Notes: a model not told the origin generated them from the letters alone. DNA of 64,000 nt from MVRE01 sp015660965 (GCA_050015095.1 JBEKCC010000001.1:434001-498000), one strand, 5' to 3'. Shown: positions 18,762 through 28,279, numbered from the stretch's first letter. Made by a program: numbers and translations.

Positions 18762-19846
18762 TCCTCTGTTTTATCGCAGATGGACGGAGTATCCATACCC
18801 GGCGATGGGTGGAATTTTTTGCACAGAGAGGGTACACGGTCCACCTGATTACATACGATCCAATGGGAATAGTAATAGAGGGTGTTATTGAGCATGTCAT
18901 AACATCCAGATGGAAGAACCTGTATCTCTCTTTCCTCCCGCGGCATCTTGCAATAAAAAAACTAGTGAATGACATTCGACCGGATCTGATCCATGCACAT
19001 TTCATCGCGAAGTACGGATTTCACCTTCCTTCCCTACTATTCAAACCAGCAATTGTGTCCGCATGGGGGGATGATATCCTCATTTTACCAAAAAACAATC
19101 TGTTTATCTGGTATTACACAAAAAAGGTTCTCGATTCAGTTGATCTAATCTACACAGTCTCCCAAGATATAAAGAATCGCATTATTGATGATTTTAGGAT
19201 TCCAAAAGAGAAAGTAAAATACTTCCCTTTTGGTATAGATACCAGTCTATTCTCACCAGCCTTAGATAAAAAACAACTTAATAGAACATCTGTTGAGATT
19301 TTTTCTAACCGTGGTTTTTTTCCGGTGTACGATTCGGAAACATTGGTAAGGGGTTTTGCACTTGCATATCAGAATGACCGCAGACTTCATCTCATCCTCA
19401 AAGGGGAGGGGGCAGAAGAACAAAAGATCCGGAATCTCGTTGTATCATTAGGAATTTCTGATAAAGTCACATTTAGAGAGAAAACGGATTACCGAGATGT
19501 CCCAAATGATTACCGTAATGTGGACATCTTTATCACAACTTCATTATCTGATGGAACGCCCGTTTCCATCCTTGAAGCAATGTCAAGCGGTCTTCCCTGC
19601 ATCGCGACCAATGTTGGAGGAATTCCCGAATGGATCGACCATCAGAATACGGGGATTCTTATCCCTCCAAGATCACCAGAAATGGTTGCCGATGCAATCC
19701 TAAACTTGGCTAATGATCCCGCGCTACGAAACAAACTTGGATCAGCGGCGAGAGCAGTCATCATCGCTCGAGGCGAATGGACCAAATTAATGGTACAAGT
19801 AGAGAAAGATTATGAAGATCTCGTGAATACGTACAGAGAGAAGTGA
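18758..19846 (+). CDS. Glycosyltransferase family 4 (GT-B)
   Basis: A GT4-type retaining glycosyltransferase of about 362 aa. The C-terminal donor-binding domain has LKGEGAEE and the E-x7-E signature in SLSDGTPVSILEAMSSGLPCIATNVGG, and the acceptor domain contains HAHFIAKYG. I chose GTG 18758 because GGAGG lies eight bases before it and it overlaps the upstream stop as GTGA. A TTG at 18743 in the same frame is a weaker alternative. It would transfer a sugar to the growing lipid-linked glycan at the cytoplasmic membrane face. It is one of only two glycosyltransferase-like genes seen in the locus. Confidence 0.88.
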   Translation: MILCFIADGRSIHTRRWVEFFAQRGYTVHLITYDPMGIVIEGVIEHVITSRWKNLYLSFLPRHLAIKKLVNDIRPDLIHAHFIAKYGFHLPSLLFKPAIVSAWGDDILILPKNNLFIWYYTKKVLDSVDLIYTVSQDIKNRIIDDFRIPKEKVKYFPFGIDTSLFSPALDKKQLNRTSVEIFSNRGFFPVYDSETLVRGFALAYQNDRRLHLILKGEGAEEQKIRNLVVSLGISDKVTFREKTDYRDVPNDYRNVDIFITTSLSDGTPVSILEAMSSGLPCIATNVGGIPEWIDHQNTGILIPPRSPEMVADAILNLANDPALRNKLGSAARAVIIARGEWTKLMVQVEKDYEDLVNTYREK

Positions 19847-20838
19847 ATATGAAGTGGGACGGCAAGCGTGTGCTGGTAACTGGAGCTGGGGGATTCATTG
19901 GTAGTCATTTAGTAGACTTGCTTCTCAATAAAGGCGCAGAGGTTACTGCATTCGTCCACTATAACGCAAGAAACAACTGGGGTTGGCTTGACGGTCAATA
20001 CAATTCGAATTCATTACATCTCAAAGTTATCTCTGGCGATGTGACAGATGCAGCATTCGTTCAAAAAGCTATTGAGAATCAGGAAATAGTTTTCCATCTC
20101 GCTGCTCTGATCGGTATTCCATATTCCTATGCTGCTCCTGAATCCTATGTTAACACGAATATCAAAGGCACTCTCAACGTTATGCAGGCCTGCCTTGATT
20201 CTGGTGTGAATCGCGTTATACACACTTCAACAAGTGAAGTTTACGGGACAGCACAGTATACACCAATTGATGAAAAACACCCATTACAAGGGCAGTCACC
20301 CTACTCTGCAAGCAAAATCGGGGCCGATAAGATTGCAGAGTCATATTACTGTTCATTTGATCTTCCGGTTGTGACCATACGTCCCTTTAACACATTCGGT
20401 CCTCGCCAATCTAACCGAGCTGTTATTCCTACCATTGTAACCCAAGCACTAACGTCAAATGTCGTTAAACTTGGCTCGCTTTCGCCTATCCGCGATCTCA
20501 CATTTGTCGCTGACACAGTCCAAGGGTTTCTTCAGTTTGCTAGCAATAAAAAAGCAATAGGGATGACTATTAATATTGGTACAGGAATTGGTGTATCGAT
20601 TGGTGAGCTTGCAAATAGAATCATAGCAATTACAAACCCGATAGCGAAAATTATATGCGAGAAGGATCGCATACGCCCAGAAAAAAGCGAAGTTATGAAA
20701 CTAGTATGCGACAATACACTCGCACGGGAGCTTATCGGTTGGGAGCCGAAACATACGTTAGAAGAGGGTCTTTCTATCACCTGCGAATGGATGAAAGAAC
20801 ATATCAATGCGTATAAATCTGGACTCTACACGGTTTAG
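19843..20838 (+). CDS. LegB-like NAD-dependent 4,6-dehydratase/epimerase
   Basis: A 331-aa extended SDR with VLVTGAGGFIGSHLV, then FVHYNARNNWGWLDG, a stretch closely resembling LegB-type nucleotide-GlcNAc 4,6-dehydratases. STSEVYGTAQ and YSASK supply the active site, and RPFNTFGPRQ the substrate loop. It would create a 4-keto-6-deoxy nucleotide sugar, the entry point to many rare sugars. The partner aminotransferase (LegC type) is not in the window. GTG 19843 overlaps the glycosyltransferase stop; ATG 19849 is the alternative start. Confidence 0.8.
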   Translation: MNMKWDGKRVLVTGAGGFIGSHLVDLLLNKGAEVTAFVHYNARNNWGWLDGQYNSNSLHLKVISGDVTDAAFVQKAIENQEIVFHLAALIGIPYSYAAPESYVNTNIKGTLNVMQACLDSGVNRVIHTSTSEVYGTAQYTPIDEKHPLQGQSPYSASKIGADKIAESYYCSFDLPVVTIRPFNTFGPRQSNRAVIPTIVTQALTSNVVKLGSLSPIRDLTFVADTVQGFLQFASNKKAIGMTINIGTGIGVSIGELANRIIAITNPIAKIICEKDRIRPEKSEVMKLVCDNTLARELIGWEPKHTLEEGLSITCEWMKEHINAYKSGLYTV

Positions 20839-20848
20839 GTGAAACATT

Positions 20849-21553
20849 TTGCAAGCGATAATTCTCGCAGGGGGGAAAGGGCGGCGTCTTCTTCCCTACA
20901 CAACAGTACTACCAAAACCCTTGATGCCAATTGGCGATTACTCAATCCTTGACATTATTCTCCGCCAATTACAAAATTATGGATTTGATCAGATCACAAT
21001 CTGTACAGGCTATCTCCATGAGTTAATCTATGCGTATCTCGAAAGCAACCGAGAACTAGATCTCAAGATCAATTATACCCATGAAAAAGAGCCGCTTGGC
21101 ACGATTGGTCCACTCCATCTTATCGATGACTTGGACGAGAATTTTCTCGTTATGAATGGCGATATCCTTACAGACATTGATTATCGAGCCCTAATCCGTG
21201 ATCACAAAAAGCGCCATGCAATTGCAACAATCGCTACATACCAACGTGATGTCAATATTGATTTCGGTGTCCTTGAAAAAGACAAAAGCAATAAAATCTT
21301 TGCGTTTTGTGAGAAGCCCACATATCACTTTGATGTTAGCATGGGGATCTATGCGTTCTCAAAAAAGATCCTTGATTATGTGCCTAAAGGTAAACCGTTC
21401 GGATTCGATCAATTGATGTATACTCTTACAGAAAAAAAGGAGAAAGTATATAGCTACCCCCATGATGGATATTGGCTCGACATTGGGCGCCCCGATGACT
21501 ATGCAAGGTCAATCGAGGAGTTCGAACGGAATAAAGATCGGTTCCTTCCATGA
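20849..21553 (+). CDS. Sugar-1-phosphate nucleotidyltransferase
   Basis: A 234-aa NTP_transferase domain protein. It begins IILAGGKGRRLLPYT, the nucleotide-binding loop, then LPKPLMPIGD. The sugar and metal site shows in NGDILTDIDY, and YWLDIGRPDDY closes the domain. It makes NDP-sugar from a sugar 1-phosphate and NTP. Start is TTG at 20849, the only in-frame start before the conserved loop. It sits between the LegB-like dehydratase and another epimerase, with the downstream ATGA overlapping its stop, so these three enzymes probably work in sequence. Confidence 0.88.
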   Translation: MQAIILAGGKGRRLLPYTTVLPKPLMPIGDYSILDIILRQLQNYGFDQITICTGYLHELIYAYLESNRELDLKINYTHEKEPLGTIGPLHLIDDLDENFLVMNGDILTDIDYRALIRDHKKRHAIATIATYQRDVNIDFGVLEKDKSNKIFAFCEKPTYHFDVSMGIYAFSKKILDYVPKGKPFGFDQLMYTLTEKKEKVYSYPHDGYWLDIGRPDDYARSIEEFERNKDRFLP

Positions 21554-22470
21554 AGGTCCTTGTAACTGGTGCCTCTGGATTTACTGGCGTACAAATGACC
21601 CGCTGCCTATCTTTGCAGAAAAGGGTCACTCTCACCGGTCTTTCAAGAAAAGTATTGCCTCTTAACACTGATGCAAGAAAGATCTTATGGGTAAATTGTG
21701 ATCTCCTCGATAGAGACCGGCTTTTTAATATCATGTCTCAAACCAGACCTGATGCAATCGTCCACCTTGCAGGATTGAATCGCGGTTCAATTAAAGAATT
21801 ACTCGAAACTAATGCAATCGGTACAAAAAATCTTCTTGATGCAACATTCAAGATTAATAAGAAATGTCGTATCCTGGTCGTAAGTTCATCGGCTATTTAT
21901 GGGTATGCCGGAAGGACCACAATCGCTGAAGATACTCCGTTCCGTCCACTAAGTGATTATGGAGTCAGCAAAACAGCACAGGAGTCTCTTGCTCTGATGT
22001 ACCACACATTGTATGATATGGGAGTTGCAGTTGTACGCCCGTTCAATCTTTTTGGCCCTTACCAACCGAACTCTTTTGTATGTGGACATATTGTGAAGCA
22101 AGTGAAAGATATAAAATACGGCCGGAGAAAGAACATCGACCTCCTCGAAACAAAATCCTATCGAGATTTTATTGATGTCCGTGATGCTGTTGAGGCTTAC
22201 TGGGCTATCCTATCTCATCCAAAATTCGAAAAGCAGTGTGCCGGAAAAGCTTTTAATGTTGGTTTCGGGATTGCTCGTTGTATATCTGAATTAATCACTG
22301 AAATTGAAAGTATTACTGGTAAAAAATACAAAATTAACCTCCCTAAAAAATCCCCAGAGATTCGGATACCATATCAGGAATGCAACTATTCAAGGCTCCA
22401 TAAAACTACCGGTTGGGCTCCGAAGATTTCCTTTAAGCAGACACTTACTGATATGCTTGATGCAGCTTGA
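21550..22470 (+). CDS. NAD-dependent epimerase/dehydratase
   Basis: A 306-aa extended SDR with VTGASGFTGVQM at the N-terminus, SSSAIYGYAG, the YGVSK active site and RPFNLFGPYQ. Similar to GDP-4-keto-6-deoxymannose reductases (RMD) and related nucleotide-sugar reductases, which would suit a gene following a 4,6-dehydratase. That assignment is inferred from context and motif style. The ATG overlaps the nucleotidyltransferase stop. This is the last gene of the glycan locus; it converges on topoisomerase VI subunit A with only 27 bases between the two stops. Confidence 0.82.
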   Translation: MKVLVTGASGFTGVQMTRCLSLQKRVTLTGLSRKVLPLNTDARKILWVNCDLLDRDRLFNIMSQTRPDAIVHLAGLNRGSIKELLETNAIGTKNLLDATFKINKKCRILVVSSSAIYGYAGRTTIAEDTPFRPLSDYGVSKTAQESLALMYHTLYDMGVAVVRPFNLFGPYQPNSFVCGHIVKQVKDIKYGRRKNIDLLETKSYRDFIDVRDAVEAYWAILSHPKFEKQCAGKAFNVGFGIARCISELITEIESITGKKYKINLPKKSPEIRIPYQECNYSRLHKTTGWAPKISFKQTLTDMLDAA

Positions 22471-22497
22471 AATTAAACGTAAAAATAAGTTATAGGG

Positions 22498-23586
22498 TTA
22501 TATCACTCCCATCTCTGACAAACGTGACGGTAAATACTTCTTTGTTACAAAGTCCAATCCTCGTGCAGCAAATGCTTGCTGTTCTGACTTTAGGTTCATT
22601 TCCAGTTGTAAACTGATTTGTTTTTTCCAGTAATCCGTAGCGAACCGGGGATCTGTAAGTTCAGCATTGAGTGCTTCCACATCTTTCTCAGATAGTTTAT
22701 CAGATGGCAGATTGTAGTCACGAATATCACTTGGTTGCAATCCCAGAAACTGTGCTTTTGGTGTAGCGAGTAATTCTGACATATGGGCGCTCTTAATCGC
22801 ACCGTACGCAACAGAAGCGTAAATACGGTATGACCACGGATCACCATCCGTAAAGACGAGAACCGGGATTCCCCAGCTGGAGTTGATTTTATTCAGCATC
22901 CGTCGTGTTGATCTCGCTGGCTGTCCTTTAAGATGAACAAGAATTGCTCCATATTCCTCATCAAATCCGTTTTCAATTAAACGGTCGTACATACCACCAG
23001 TCTCAAGGGCAATCACAAACTTAGCGTTATGATCAACAAACTCAATAGTTTCCACATTGTTTGGTATAGAATATCCGGCTGCGCCTACATCATCCTGACA
23101 ATGGATTGTCTTCAAACCGCGCCGAGTCATTTCCTTAATCCTCATCGGTCCATAAATGCTTGCGCCATCTTCTTCGGGTCGAAGGTGAAAACCCTCTCTA
23201 GGGACTTCAGTAAGGATTTCAAGGTCTTCGACAAGGAAATTGCTTTCATCTTGAGCCCCAAATTTCGCCCGTTTCCAGCCTTCGGAAATATAGTACATTT
23301 CCCTTAAAGTTGAGGAACGATTCTCAATCAGCTGCTGCTTTACGAACCCTATTACATATGCCATCTTGAGCAAGTGGGTCGCGCTTTTCGCAGTTGCTGC
23401 TGTACGAAGGCTTTCTTTGTCACCATATTTCCAGACCTCAGTGGCATCATCATATGCAATATTGTATTTCGTTCGGGTGGGAAGTGAGATAGAGGGGATT
23501 TCTCCTGCTTTCATCTGGTCGTACCACGACGTTGCAATAGCGAGAAGCGCTTTCATAGATTGTTTGTCAAGCTCTTCTTTAGACAT
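22498..23586 (-). CDS. top6A: DNA topoisomerase VI subunit A
   Basis: A 362-aa Spo11-like catalytic subunit that makes the double-strand break and passes DNA through it. The catalytic tyrosine is in REMYYISEGW (Tyr98/99). The Toprim domain shows EGFHLRPEEDG, the metal Glu in FVIALETGGMYDRL, and DGDPWSYRIY with the paired Asp. Length fits the family. Its start lies eight bases inside the end of subunit B, so the subunits are made in a coupled way. With subunit B it forms the A2B2 enzyme that relaxes supercoils and decatenates chromosomes in archaea. Confidence 0.97.
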   Translation of the reverse strand: MSKEELDKQSMKALLAIATSWYDQMKAGEIPSISLPTRTKYNIAYDDATEVWKYGDKESLRTAATAKSATHLLKMAYVIGFVKQQLIENRSSTLREMYYISEGWKRAKFGAQDESNFLVEDLEILTEVPREGFHLRPEEDGASIYGPMRIKEMTRRGLKTIHCQDDVGAAGYSIPNNVETIEFVDHNAKFVIALETGGMYDRLIENGFDEEYGAILVHLKGQPARSTRRMLNKINSSWGIPVLVFTDGDPWSYRIYASVAYGAIKSAHMSELLATPKAQFLGLQPSDIRDYNLPSDKLSEKDVEALNAELTDPRFATDYWKKQISLQLEMNLKSEQQAFAARGLDFVTKKYLPSRLSEMGVI

Positions 23587-25381
23587 CGAGATCTACCACC
23601 ATCTTTTTCGAGTCCTCGACACCCCTGATATCCAGCGTTCCTCCACCTTTCCCGGAATATGAAACGCGCCAAACCTTCTGTGGAGTAACTGTTGTCTTCC
23701 AGACTTTGGTAAACTGTCCATCCACATCGCTGATGAAATCTGGTTTCGGCTTTGCATCAGCGGCATTATCTCCAGAAATGTCATAGATAGCAATTTCACT
23801 CTCATTTCCCGCGAAATTACTAACTTCGATTGATATTCTGCCATCTCGTGTCCATTTCTTTGCAATAAGTTTGTGCATCAGTTTTCCTTCAATTGGAGAA
23901 GTGTCAACTAATGGTTTTTCAACAATTTCACTCACTTTAATTGCGAGTTCTGGAATTATTGCACAAACTGCTCGTGCTCGGTCTTCAGCAAGTTTACTTT
24001 TGTCCCTTCGGGAGAGGAAGAACTTGAGTTCTCTTCCAAGATCCTGCAGGGCAAGAACAATTTCCTTTTCGATCTCCGAAATGTTTGCAATAGCATCTTT
24101 GCTCTCACTGGTAAATGGAACGTTTGTGGATGCTACATGGACGAGAATTAGAATGGGACCCATCGGTAATCCCTGTTGTTGAAGATTGTAGGCCTTCCAA
24201 TTCACATCTGTGATACATTGTGTAATCGCACACGCACCTTGCTGATACATGAGAGGGACGCGATTTGCAAACCTCAAGATTGTTGCGTTCCCCTCAACGG
24301 GCAATTTTCCGCCATAACCTATTGCCGCCTCAACAACAAAGGAGTGCCCGGAAAAAACCGAACTTGGACGGGTCCGTGCTGCGACAAAATCCATTTGAAA
24401 TTCCTTGTCAAGTCCCCGTCGGATCAACTCTTCACCGATTGGGGAGAGACACTGTGTTGTGGGCGGTGCTGGTACTGCTACCGCTTGCATTGCGTTGAGA
24501 AGTGCCTTAAGTTCGTCAGAAGATAGCCCTTTTACGTTCACTGTGCCTTTAAGACCCGCTTTCTCGCACATTTCTTGAGCAATTTTTTTCCCAACACGAC
24601 TGAAACTCTCCGCAAGAAAGTCGGATAGCTTATGTTCGCTTGCTGCGGTCATTCGTTTAAGCTGCCCAAATTCAATGCCGTGGGGATGAGGTTGAATTGC
24701 AACAGGACACACAATAACTTCTTGACTCACTCGTTCGAATGTGAAAGATTCGTCATCGAGCTCCACCCGAATTCTTGCATGTGGGTTAACAATTGAGGTA
24801 TATTTGAGATATTCAAGGAGTTTCTTTTTTGCCGACATCGTGCTCTTAAACTCGATTTGAACTCTTGTCCCGTGGACTCGATCCCATTCAAACGATTGTT
24901 GTGAAATGATATCCGGTTCGTTCGTTTCGATTTTTATTTGAATTTCAAAACGATATGCGGATTCTTTTGCACTTGTACGGGAAATTATAACTGTAGGTAT
25001 ACCCGTGGTGAGCTGGGCATAGAGTACTGCAGCCGAGATACCAATACCTTGCTGTCCGCGTGTTTGGCGGATCTGGTGGAACCGTGACCCATAGAGAAGT
25101 TTACCGAACACAAATGGAACTTGAGCAGGGACGATTCCGGGACCATTGTCCTCGACAATGATCCGGAAAATGTCATCACCGACTTTTTTAATACTAATAT
25201 AGATATCAGGAAGAACCTGTGCTTCTTCACAGGCATCTAGTGCATTATCAACTGCTTCTTTTATAGTGGTAATGACACCGCGAGTGGGCGAATCGAAACC
25301 GAGTAAGTGTTTGTTTTTCTCAAAAAATTCTGCAACGCTAATACTTCGCTGTTGTTTAGCGAGCTCATCAGCGAGCGCCAT
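23579..25381 (-). CDS. top6B: DNA topoisomerase VI subunit B
   Basis: ATPase subunit of topoisomerase VI, about 600 aa. The GHKL fold shows EAVDNALDACEEA (metal Asn), VEDNGPGI, and GQQGIGISAAVLY, the ATP lid. The transducer domain follows, and a C-terminal extension after about residue 470 is beta-rich. I chose ATG 25381 (MALADELAKQQR) because it matches the usual family start. A TTG at 25399 would add six residues. The gene overlaps hisS upstream by 14 bases and top6A downstream by eight. Confidence 0.97.
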   Translation of the reverse strand: MALADELAKQQRSISVAEFFEKNKHLLGFDSPTRGVITTIKEAVDNALDACEEAQVLPDIYISIKKVGDDIFRIIVEDNGPGIVPAQVPFVFGKLLYGSRFHQIRQTRGQQGIGISAAVLYAQLTTGIPTVIISRTSAKESAYRFEIQIKIETNEPDIISQQSFEWDRVHGTRVQIEFKSTMSAKKKLLEYLKYTSIVNPHARIRVELDDESFTFERVSQEVIVCPVAIQPHPHGIEFGQLKRMTAASEHKLSDFLAESFSRVGKKIAQEMCEKAGLKGTVNVKGLSSDELKALLNAMQAVAVPAPPTTQCLSPIGEELIRRGLDKEFQMDFVAARTRPSSVFSGHSFVVEAAIGYGGKLPVEGNATILRFANRVPLMYQQGACAITQCITDVNWKAYNLQQQGLPMGPILILVHVASTNVPFTSESKDAIANISEIEKEIVLALQDLGRELKFFLSRRDKSKLAEDRARAVCAIIPELAIKVSEIVEKPLVDTSPIEGKLMHKLIAKKWTRDGRISIEVSNFAGNESEIAIYDISGDNAADAKPKPDFISDVDGQFTKVWKTTVTPQKVWRVSYSGKGGGTLDIRGVEDSKKMVVDLDV

Positions 25382-26600
25382 AGGCTCCCACCTCGGCAAT
25401 CGCCTCAGGAAGATCTACAGTCTTTTGTTTCCCAGTATGCAGGTTTTTAAGTGTCACATTCCCTGATTCTACTTCACGCTGCCCAATCACAACCACGTAA
25501 TCTGCGGACTTTGATGCATGAGAGATCTGAGCACCTATTCCTCGGTCCATGATATTCATTTCTGTTCTGATACCAGCATTGCGGAATTCACGTGCAACTT
25601 CGATTGCTCGCTGCCGTCCCTCATTTGTGGAGACTACCCCAACGACCGTTTCTTTTATACGCTTAATCTCACCAAGTGATACCATTACACGGTCAAATCC
25701 TATTGCAAATCCACAAGATGCAATATCGTCACCACCAAATAGGTGGGCGAGACGGTATGCCCCACCCCCAAGGATCTGATTCTCTGAACCAAGATTTTGA
25801 GCGAAACTTTCAAAAACCAGACCGGTATAATAGTCTAAACCGCGAGCGATACCAAAATTAAAACCATATTTTATTCCAGATACGTTTAACAAATTGATTG
25901 TCTGCTCAATTCGGTCTTTTTCTGGTATCGGTCCTGCAATTTCAAATGCTTCCTTGAGATCTTGGCAATTAACTAATGCAATCAATGAATTATAGAGATC
26001 AGTATTTCCAATATTTTCGATGGTCGTCTTAAGCCCGTCAAAGTCCTTTTTATCGAGATGCCCCATTACTTTTCGCTGAATTTTTGGTTCAACGTCTTTG
26101 AGAAGTTTCTTCATAAATGTGAGGTGCCCAATCTTAAGTTCATAAGTTACACCAGTCGAATTGAGCATGTCATCTGCAAGCATGACCACTTCAGCATCAC
26201 CAAGGGCGGTATCAGCACCAATTAGTTCGACACCAAATTGCCAGAACTGGCGGTACCTTCCTTTTTGCGGACGTTCGTATCGGAAACAATCGGCAAAATA
26301 ACACCACCGGATGGGTTTTGGTGTTACCTTTGCCTCATTAATATACATCCGAATAATGGAGGCTGTAATCTCTGGGCGTAATGCCAGCTTGCGTCCTCCT
26401 TTGTCTTCAAAGATGTACATTTCCTCGATGATCCCATCGCCAGATCGCATGGTGAAAAGGTCAAGGTCCTCGAATTCCGGAGTACAAACCTCTTGATATC
26501 CCCAGCGTCGCGCCACTTCGCGCATTGTTCCTTCAACGTTGCGGCGCGACTCCATATCTTCCGGTAAAAAATCCCTTGTTCCTCTTGGTTTCTGGATCAT
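25368..26600 (-). CDS. hisS: Histidyl-tRNA synthetase
   Basis: A 410-aa class II aminoacyl-tRNA synthetase that charges tRNA-His. It opens with PRGTRDFLPEDME. Motif 2 is around RWCYFADCFRYERPQKGR, the histidine-specific signature is LDYYTGLVFE, and motif 3 is GFAIGFDRVMVSL. The C-terminal anticodon-binding domain runs from about residue 320. It shares an operon with the topoisomerase VI genes, whose B subunit begins inside the hisS end, and with a small membrane protein upstream. Length and motifs are complete. Confidence 0.97.
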   Translation of the reverse strand: MIQKPRGTRDFLPEDMESRRNVEGTMREVARRWGYQEVCTPEFEDLDLFTMRSGDGIIEEMYIFEDKGGRKLALRPEITASIIRMYINEAKVTPKPIRWCYFADCFRYERPQKGRYRQFWQFGVELIGADTALGDAEVVMLADDMLNSTGVTYELKIGHLTFMKKLLKDVEPKIQRKVMGHLDKKDFDGLKTTIENIGNTDLYNSLIALVNCQDLKEAFEIAGPIPEKDRIEQTINLLNVSGIKYGFNFGIARGLDYYTGLVFESFAQNLGSENQILGGGAYRLAHLFGGDDIASCGFAIGFDRVMVSLGEIKRIKETVVGVVSTNEGRQRAIEVAREFRNAGIRTEMNIMDRGIGAQISHASKSADYVVVIGQREVESGNVTLKNLHTGKQKTVDLPEAIAEVGAYGAR

Positions 26601-26634
26601 CTAAAAATCCCTAAGAGTATTAATCCCCGCTCCA

Positions 26635-26949
26635 TTATTTCATATTCGCCTTTTGTCTTTTCACACTGCCAAGGAACCGTCCGATGGTTCCTTCATTGCT
26701 CCAGACCTTCTCGCGTTCAATACGACCCTGCATATAAAGAGCCGCAAGTATAAGTCCTAGCCCTAATAACTCCAAGAAGAACATTGCACACGCAACGCCA
26801 AATGTTGCAAGAGCACCATATGCAATACCCCTGTATGCAGCCTTCCGATAACCTTGAAAACCAGTGAGAAAGAAGATTCGCGCATCACGTACCCAAAGAA
26901 ATATAACTGCTACTTCACCAAAGATTGCGACATAAATCAGGTAACTCAT
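26635..26949 (-). CDS. Small membrane protein of unknown function
   Basis: A 104-aa protein with three hydrophobic stretches (residues about 3-19, 43-58 and 60-75) and a basic, soluble C-terminal tail (FLGSVKRQKANMK). I do not recognise a family. It lies 34 bases upstream of hisS on the same strand and probably heads that operon. The 50-base space to the divergent larB gene contains the inverted repeat CGTAT-TATT-ATACG (26959-26972), an AT-rich patch that could serve promoters in both directions. Confidence 0.65.
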   Translation of the reverse strand: MSYLIYVAIFGEVAVIFLWVRDARIFFLTGFQGYRKAAYRGIAYGALATFGVACAMFFLELLGLGLILAALYMQGRIEREKVWSNEGTIGRFLGSVKRQKANMK

Positions 26950-26999
26950 GAGAATGAACGTATTATTATACGCCTTTCCATATCTGTATTAGCACAATC

Positions 27000-27776
27000 A
27001 TGCCACCAAATCCGATACTAACTGACATCCTAGAACGGTATAAGAAAGGAGAACTTACACTTGATGACGCAGCAAAGGCGATTGAAGGACTACGCCTCGA
27101 GCTTGTTGAAGAATTTGCTTGCCTTGATCTCGGAAGGGCGGTTCGGTGTGGAATGCCTGAGGTTGTACTAGCTGAAGGAAAAGATCCTACACATCTCGAA
27201 AAAATTGTAGTCCGCTATGCAGAGACTTCTGGGCGATGTGTTATTACACGTGTTAACTCTGAACAAGTAACGCAGATTCAGGAACTAGCTCGAAGGGATG
27301 GTCTGGTTGTTGATTACCGGAAAGAAGGTCGAGTTCTCGTTCTTTCGAATGGACAGAGCCGGAAACTCGGCGGGGGGATTATCGCTATCATAACTGCAGG
27401 GACATCTGATATTCTCGTAGCTGAGGAGGCAAAAGTTATTGCCGAGGAGATGGGGTGCGTTGTGCGGACTGCCTACGATGTAGGAGCAGCCGGAATTCAT
27501 CGCTTGTTCCCGGCGTTAAAACCATTACTTGATGCTCATGTATTTATTGTGTGTGCTGGTCGTGAGGGGACGCTTCCTGCAATAGTCGCCGGTCTTGTCG
27601 ATAAACCTGTTATTGGGGTTCCGGTTAGTACTGGATATGGATATATGGGAGAAGGTAGAGCCGCTCTTGCAAGCATGCTTCAATCCTGTTCGGTAATTGC
27701 CGTTGTCAATATTGATGCAGGTTTCACTGCGGGAGCTTTTGCTGCACGGATTGCAAATATGGGAGTGAAACCATGA
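27000..27776 (+). CDS. larB: LarB-like pyridinium carboxylase (nickel-pincer nucleotide pathway)
   Basis: A 258-aa protein with the LarB plan: a short N-terminal helical part (ILERYKKGELTLDDA) and a C-terminal PurE-like domain with ITAGTSDILVAEEA, YDVGAAGIHRL, VCAGREGTLPAIVAGL and GVPVSTGYG...SMLQSCS. LarB of lactate-racemase systems carboxylates nicotinate adenine dinucleotide at C5 and releases AMP. LarC and LarE are not in the window. The nadM gene overlaps its stop by four bases (ATGA), which links it to NAD-type nucleotides. Family confident; physiological target in a methanogen unknown. Confidence 0.88.
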   Translation: MPPNPILTDILERYKKGELTLDDAAKAIEGLRLELVEEFACLDLGRAVRCGMPEVVLAEGKDPTHLEKIVVRYAETSGRCVITRVNSEQVTQIQELARRDGLVVDYRKEGRVLVLSNGQSRKLGGGIIAIITAGTSDILVAEEAKVIAEEMGCVVRTAYDVGAAGIHRLFPALKPLLDAHVFIVCAGREGTLPAIVAGLVDKPVIGVPVSTGYGYMGEGRAALASMLQSCSVIAVVNIDAGFTAGAFAARIANMGVKP

Positions 27777-28279
27777 AAAGAGGATTTTATATAGGTAGGT
27801 TCCAGCCTTATCACAACGGGCACCAATCGGTGCTTGAATGTATCGCGGAAGAAGTGGATGAGATCATCATTGGAGTCGGCAGCGCCCAGCTCTCACATAC
27901 CATAGATAATCCATTCACAGCAGGAGAACGTGTGTTGATGATTACTCGTGCATTAAGTTTACTTGGCTGTCCATTTTACGTGATTCCTATCGAAGATATT
28001 AAACGTAATGCTCTTTGGGTTGCTCATGTCCAATCCATGACACCCCCCTTTGATCTCTGTTATTCATCAAACTCACTGGTGGTGCGATTGTTTAATGAAG
28101 CGAATGTAAAAGTTCAATCACCTGCGATGTATGAACGCGAAACACATAGCGGTACAGAAATTCGTCGGCGCATGCTCAAAGGTGAACCTTGGAAGTCACT
28201 TGTGCCATCATCAGTCGTTCAAGTAATAAAGGAAATTGATGGTGTTGGACGGTTGAGGCAGATTGCTCAGGCTGATTAA
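27773..28279 (+). CDS. nadM: Nicotinamide-nucleotide adenylyltransferase
   Basis: A 168-aa archaeal NadM. It has the nucleotidyltransferase signature GRFQPYHNGH (HxGH, residues 7-16), the GVGSAQLSHT segment with TIDNPFTAGER, and a C-terminal SGTEIRRRM in the place of the ISSTxxR motif. It joins NMN (or the nicotinate form) with ATP to give NAD or NaAD. Length is typical. It is translationally coupled to larB, whose known substrate in other organisms is NaAD, so NadM may supply larB as well as general NAD synthesis. Confidence 0.95.
   Translation: MKRGFYIGRFQPYHNGHQSVLECIAEEVDEIIIGVGSAQLSHTIDNPFTAGERVLMITRALSLLGCPFYVIPIEDIKRNALWVAHVQSMTPPFDLCYSSNSLVVRLFNEANVKVQSPAMYERETHSGTEIRRRMLKGEPWKSLVPSSVVQVIKEIDGVGRLRQIAQAD

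Noticed and set aside
24176..24526. Plus-strand open frames inside top6B
   Set aside because: They lie antisense to a well-conserved gene with all ATPase motifs, lack ribosome sites and look like no protein.
26959..26972. Inverted repeat CGTAT-TATT-ATACG between larB and the small membrane gene
   Set aside because: Probably just overlapping AT-rich promoter elements; the distance to the minus-strand ATG is too short to assign it firmly.
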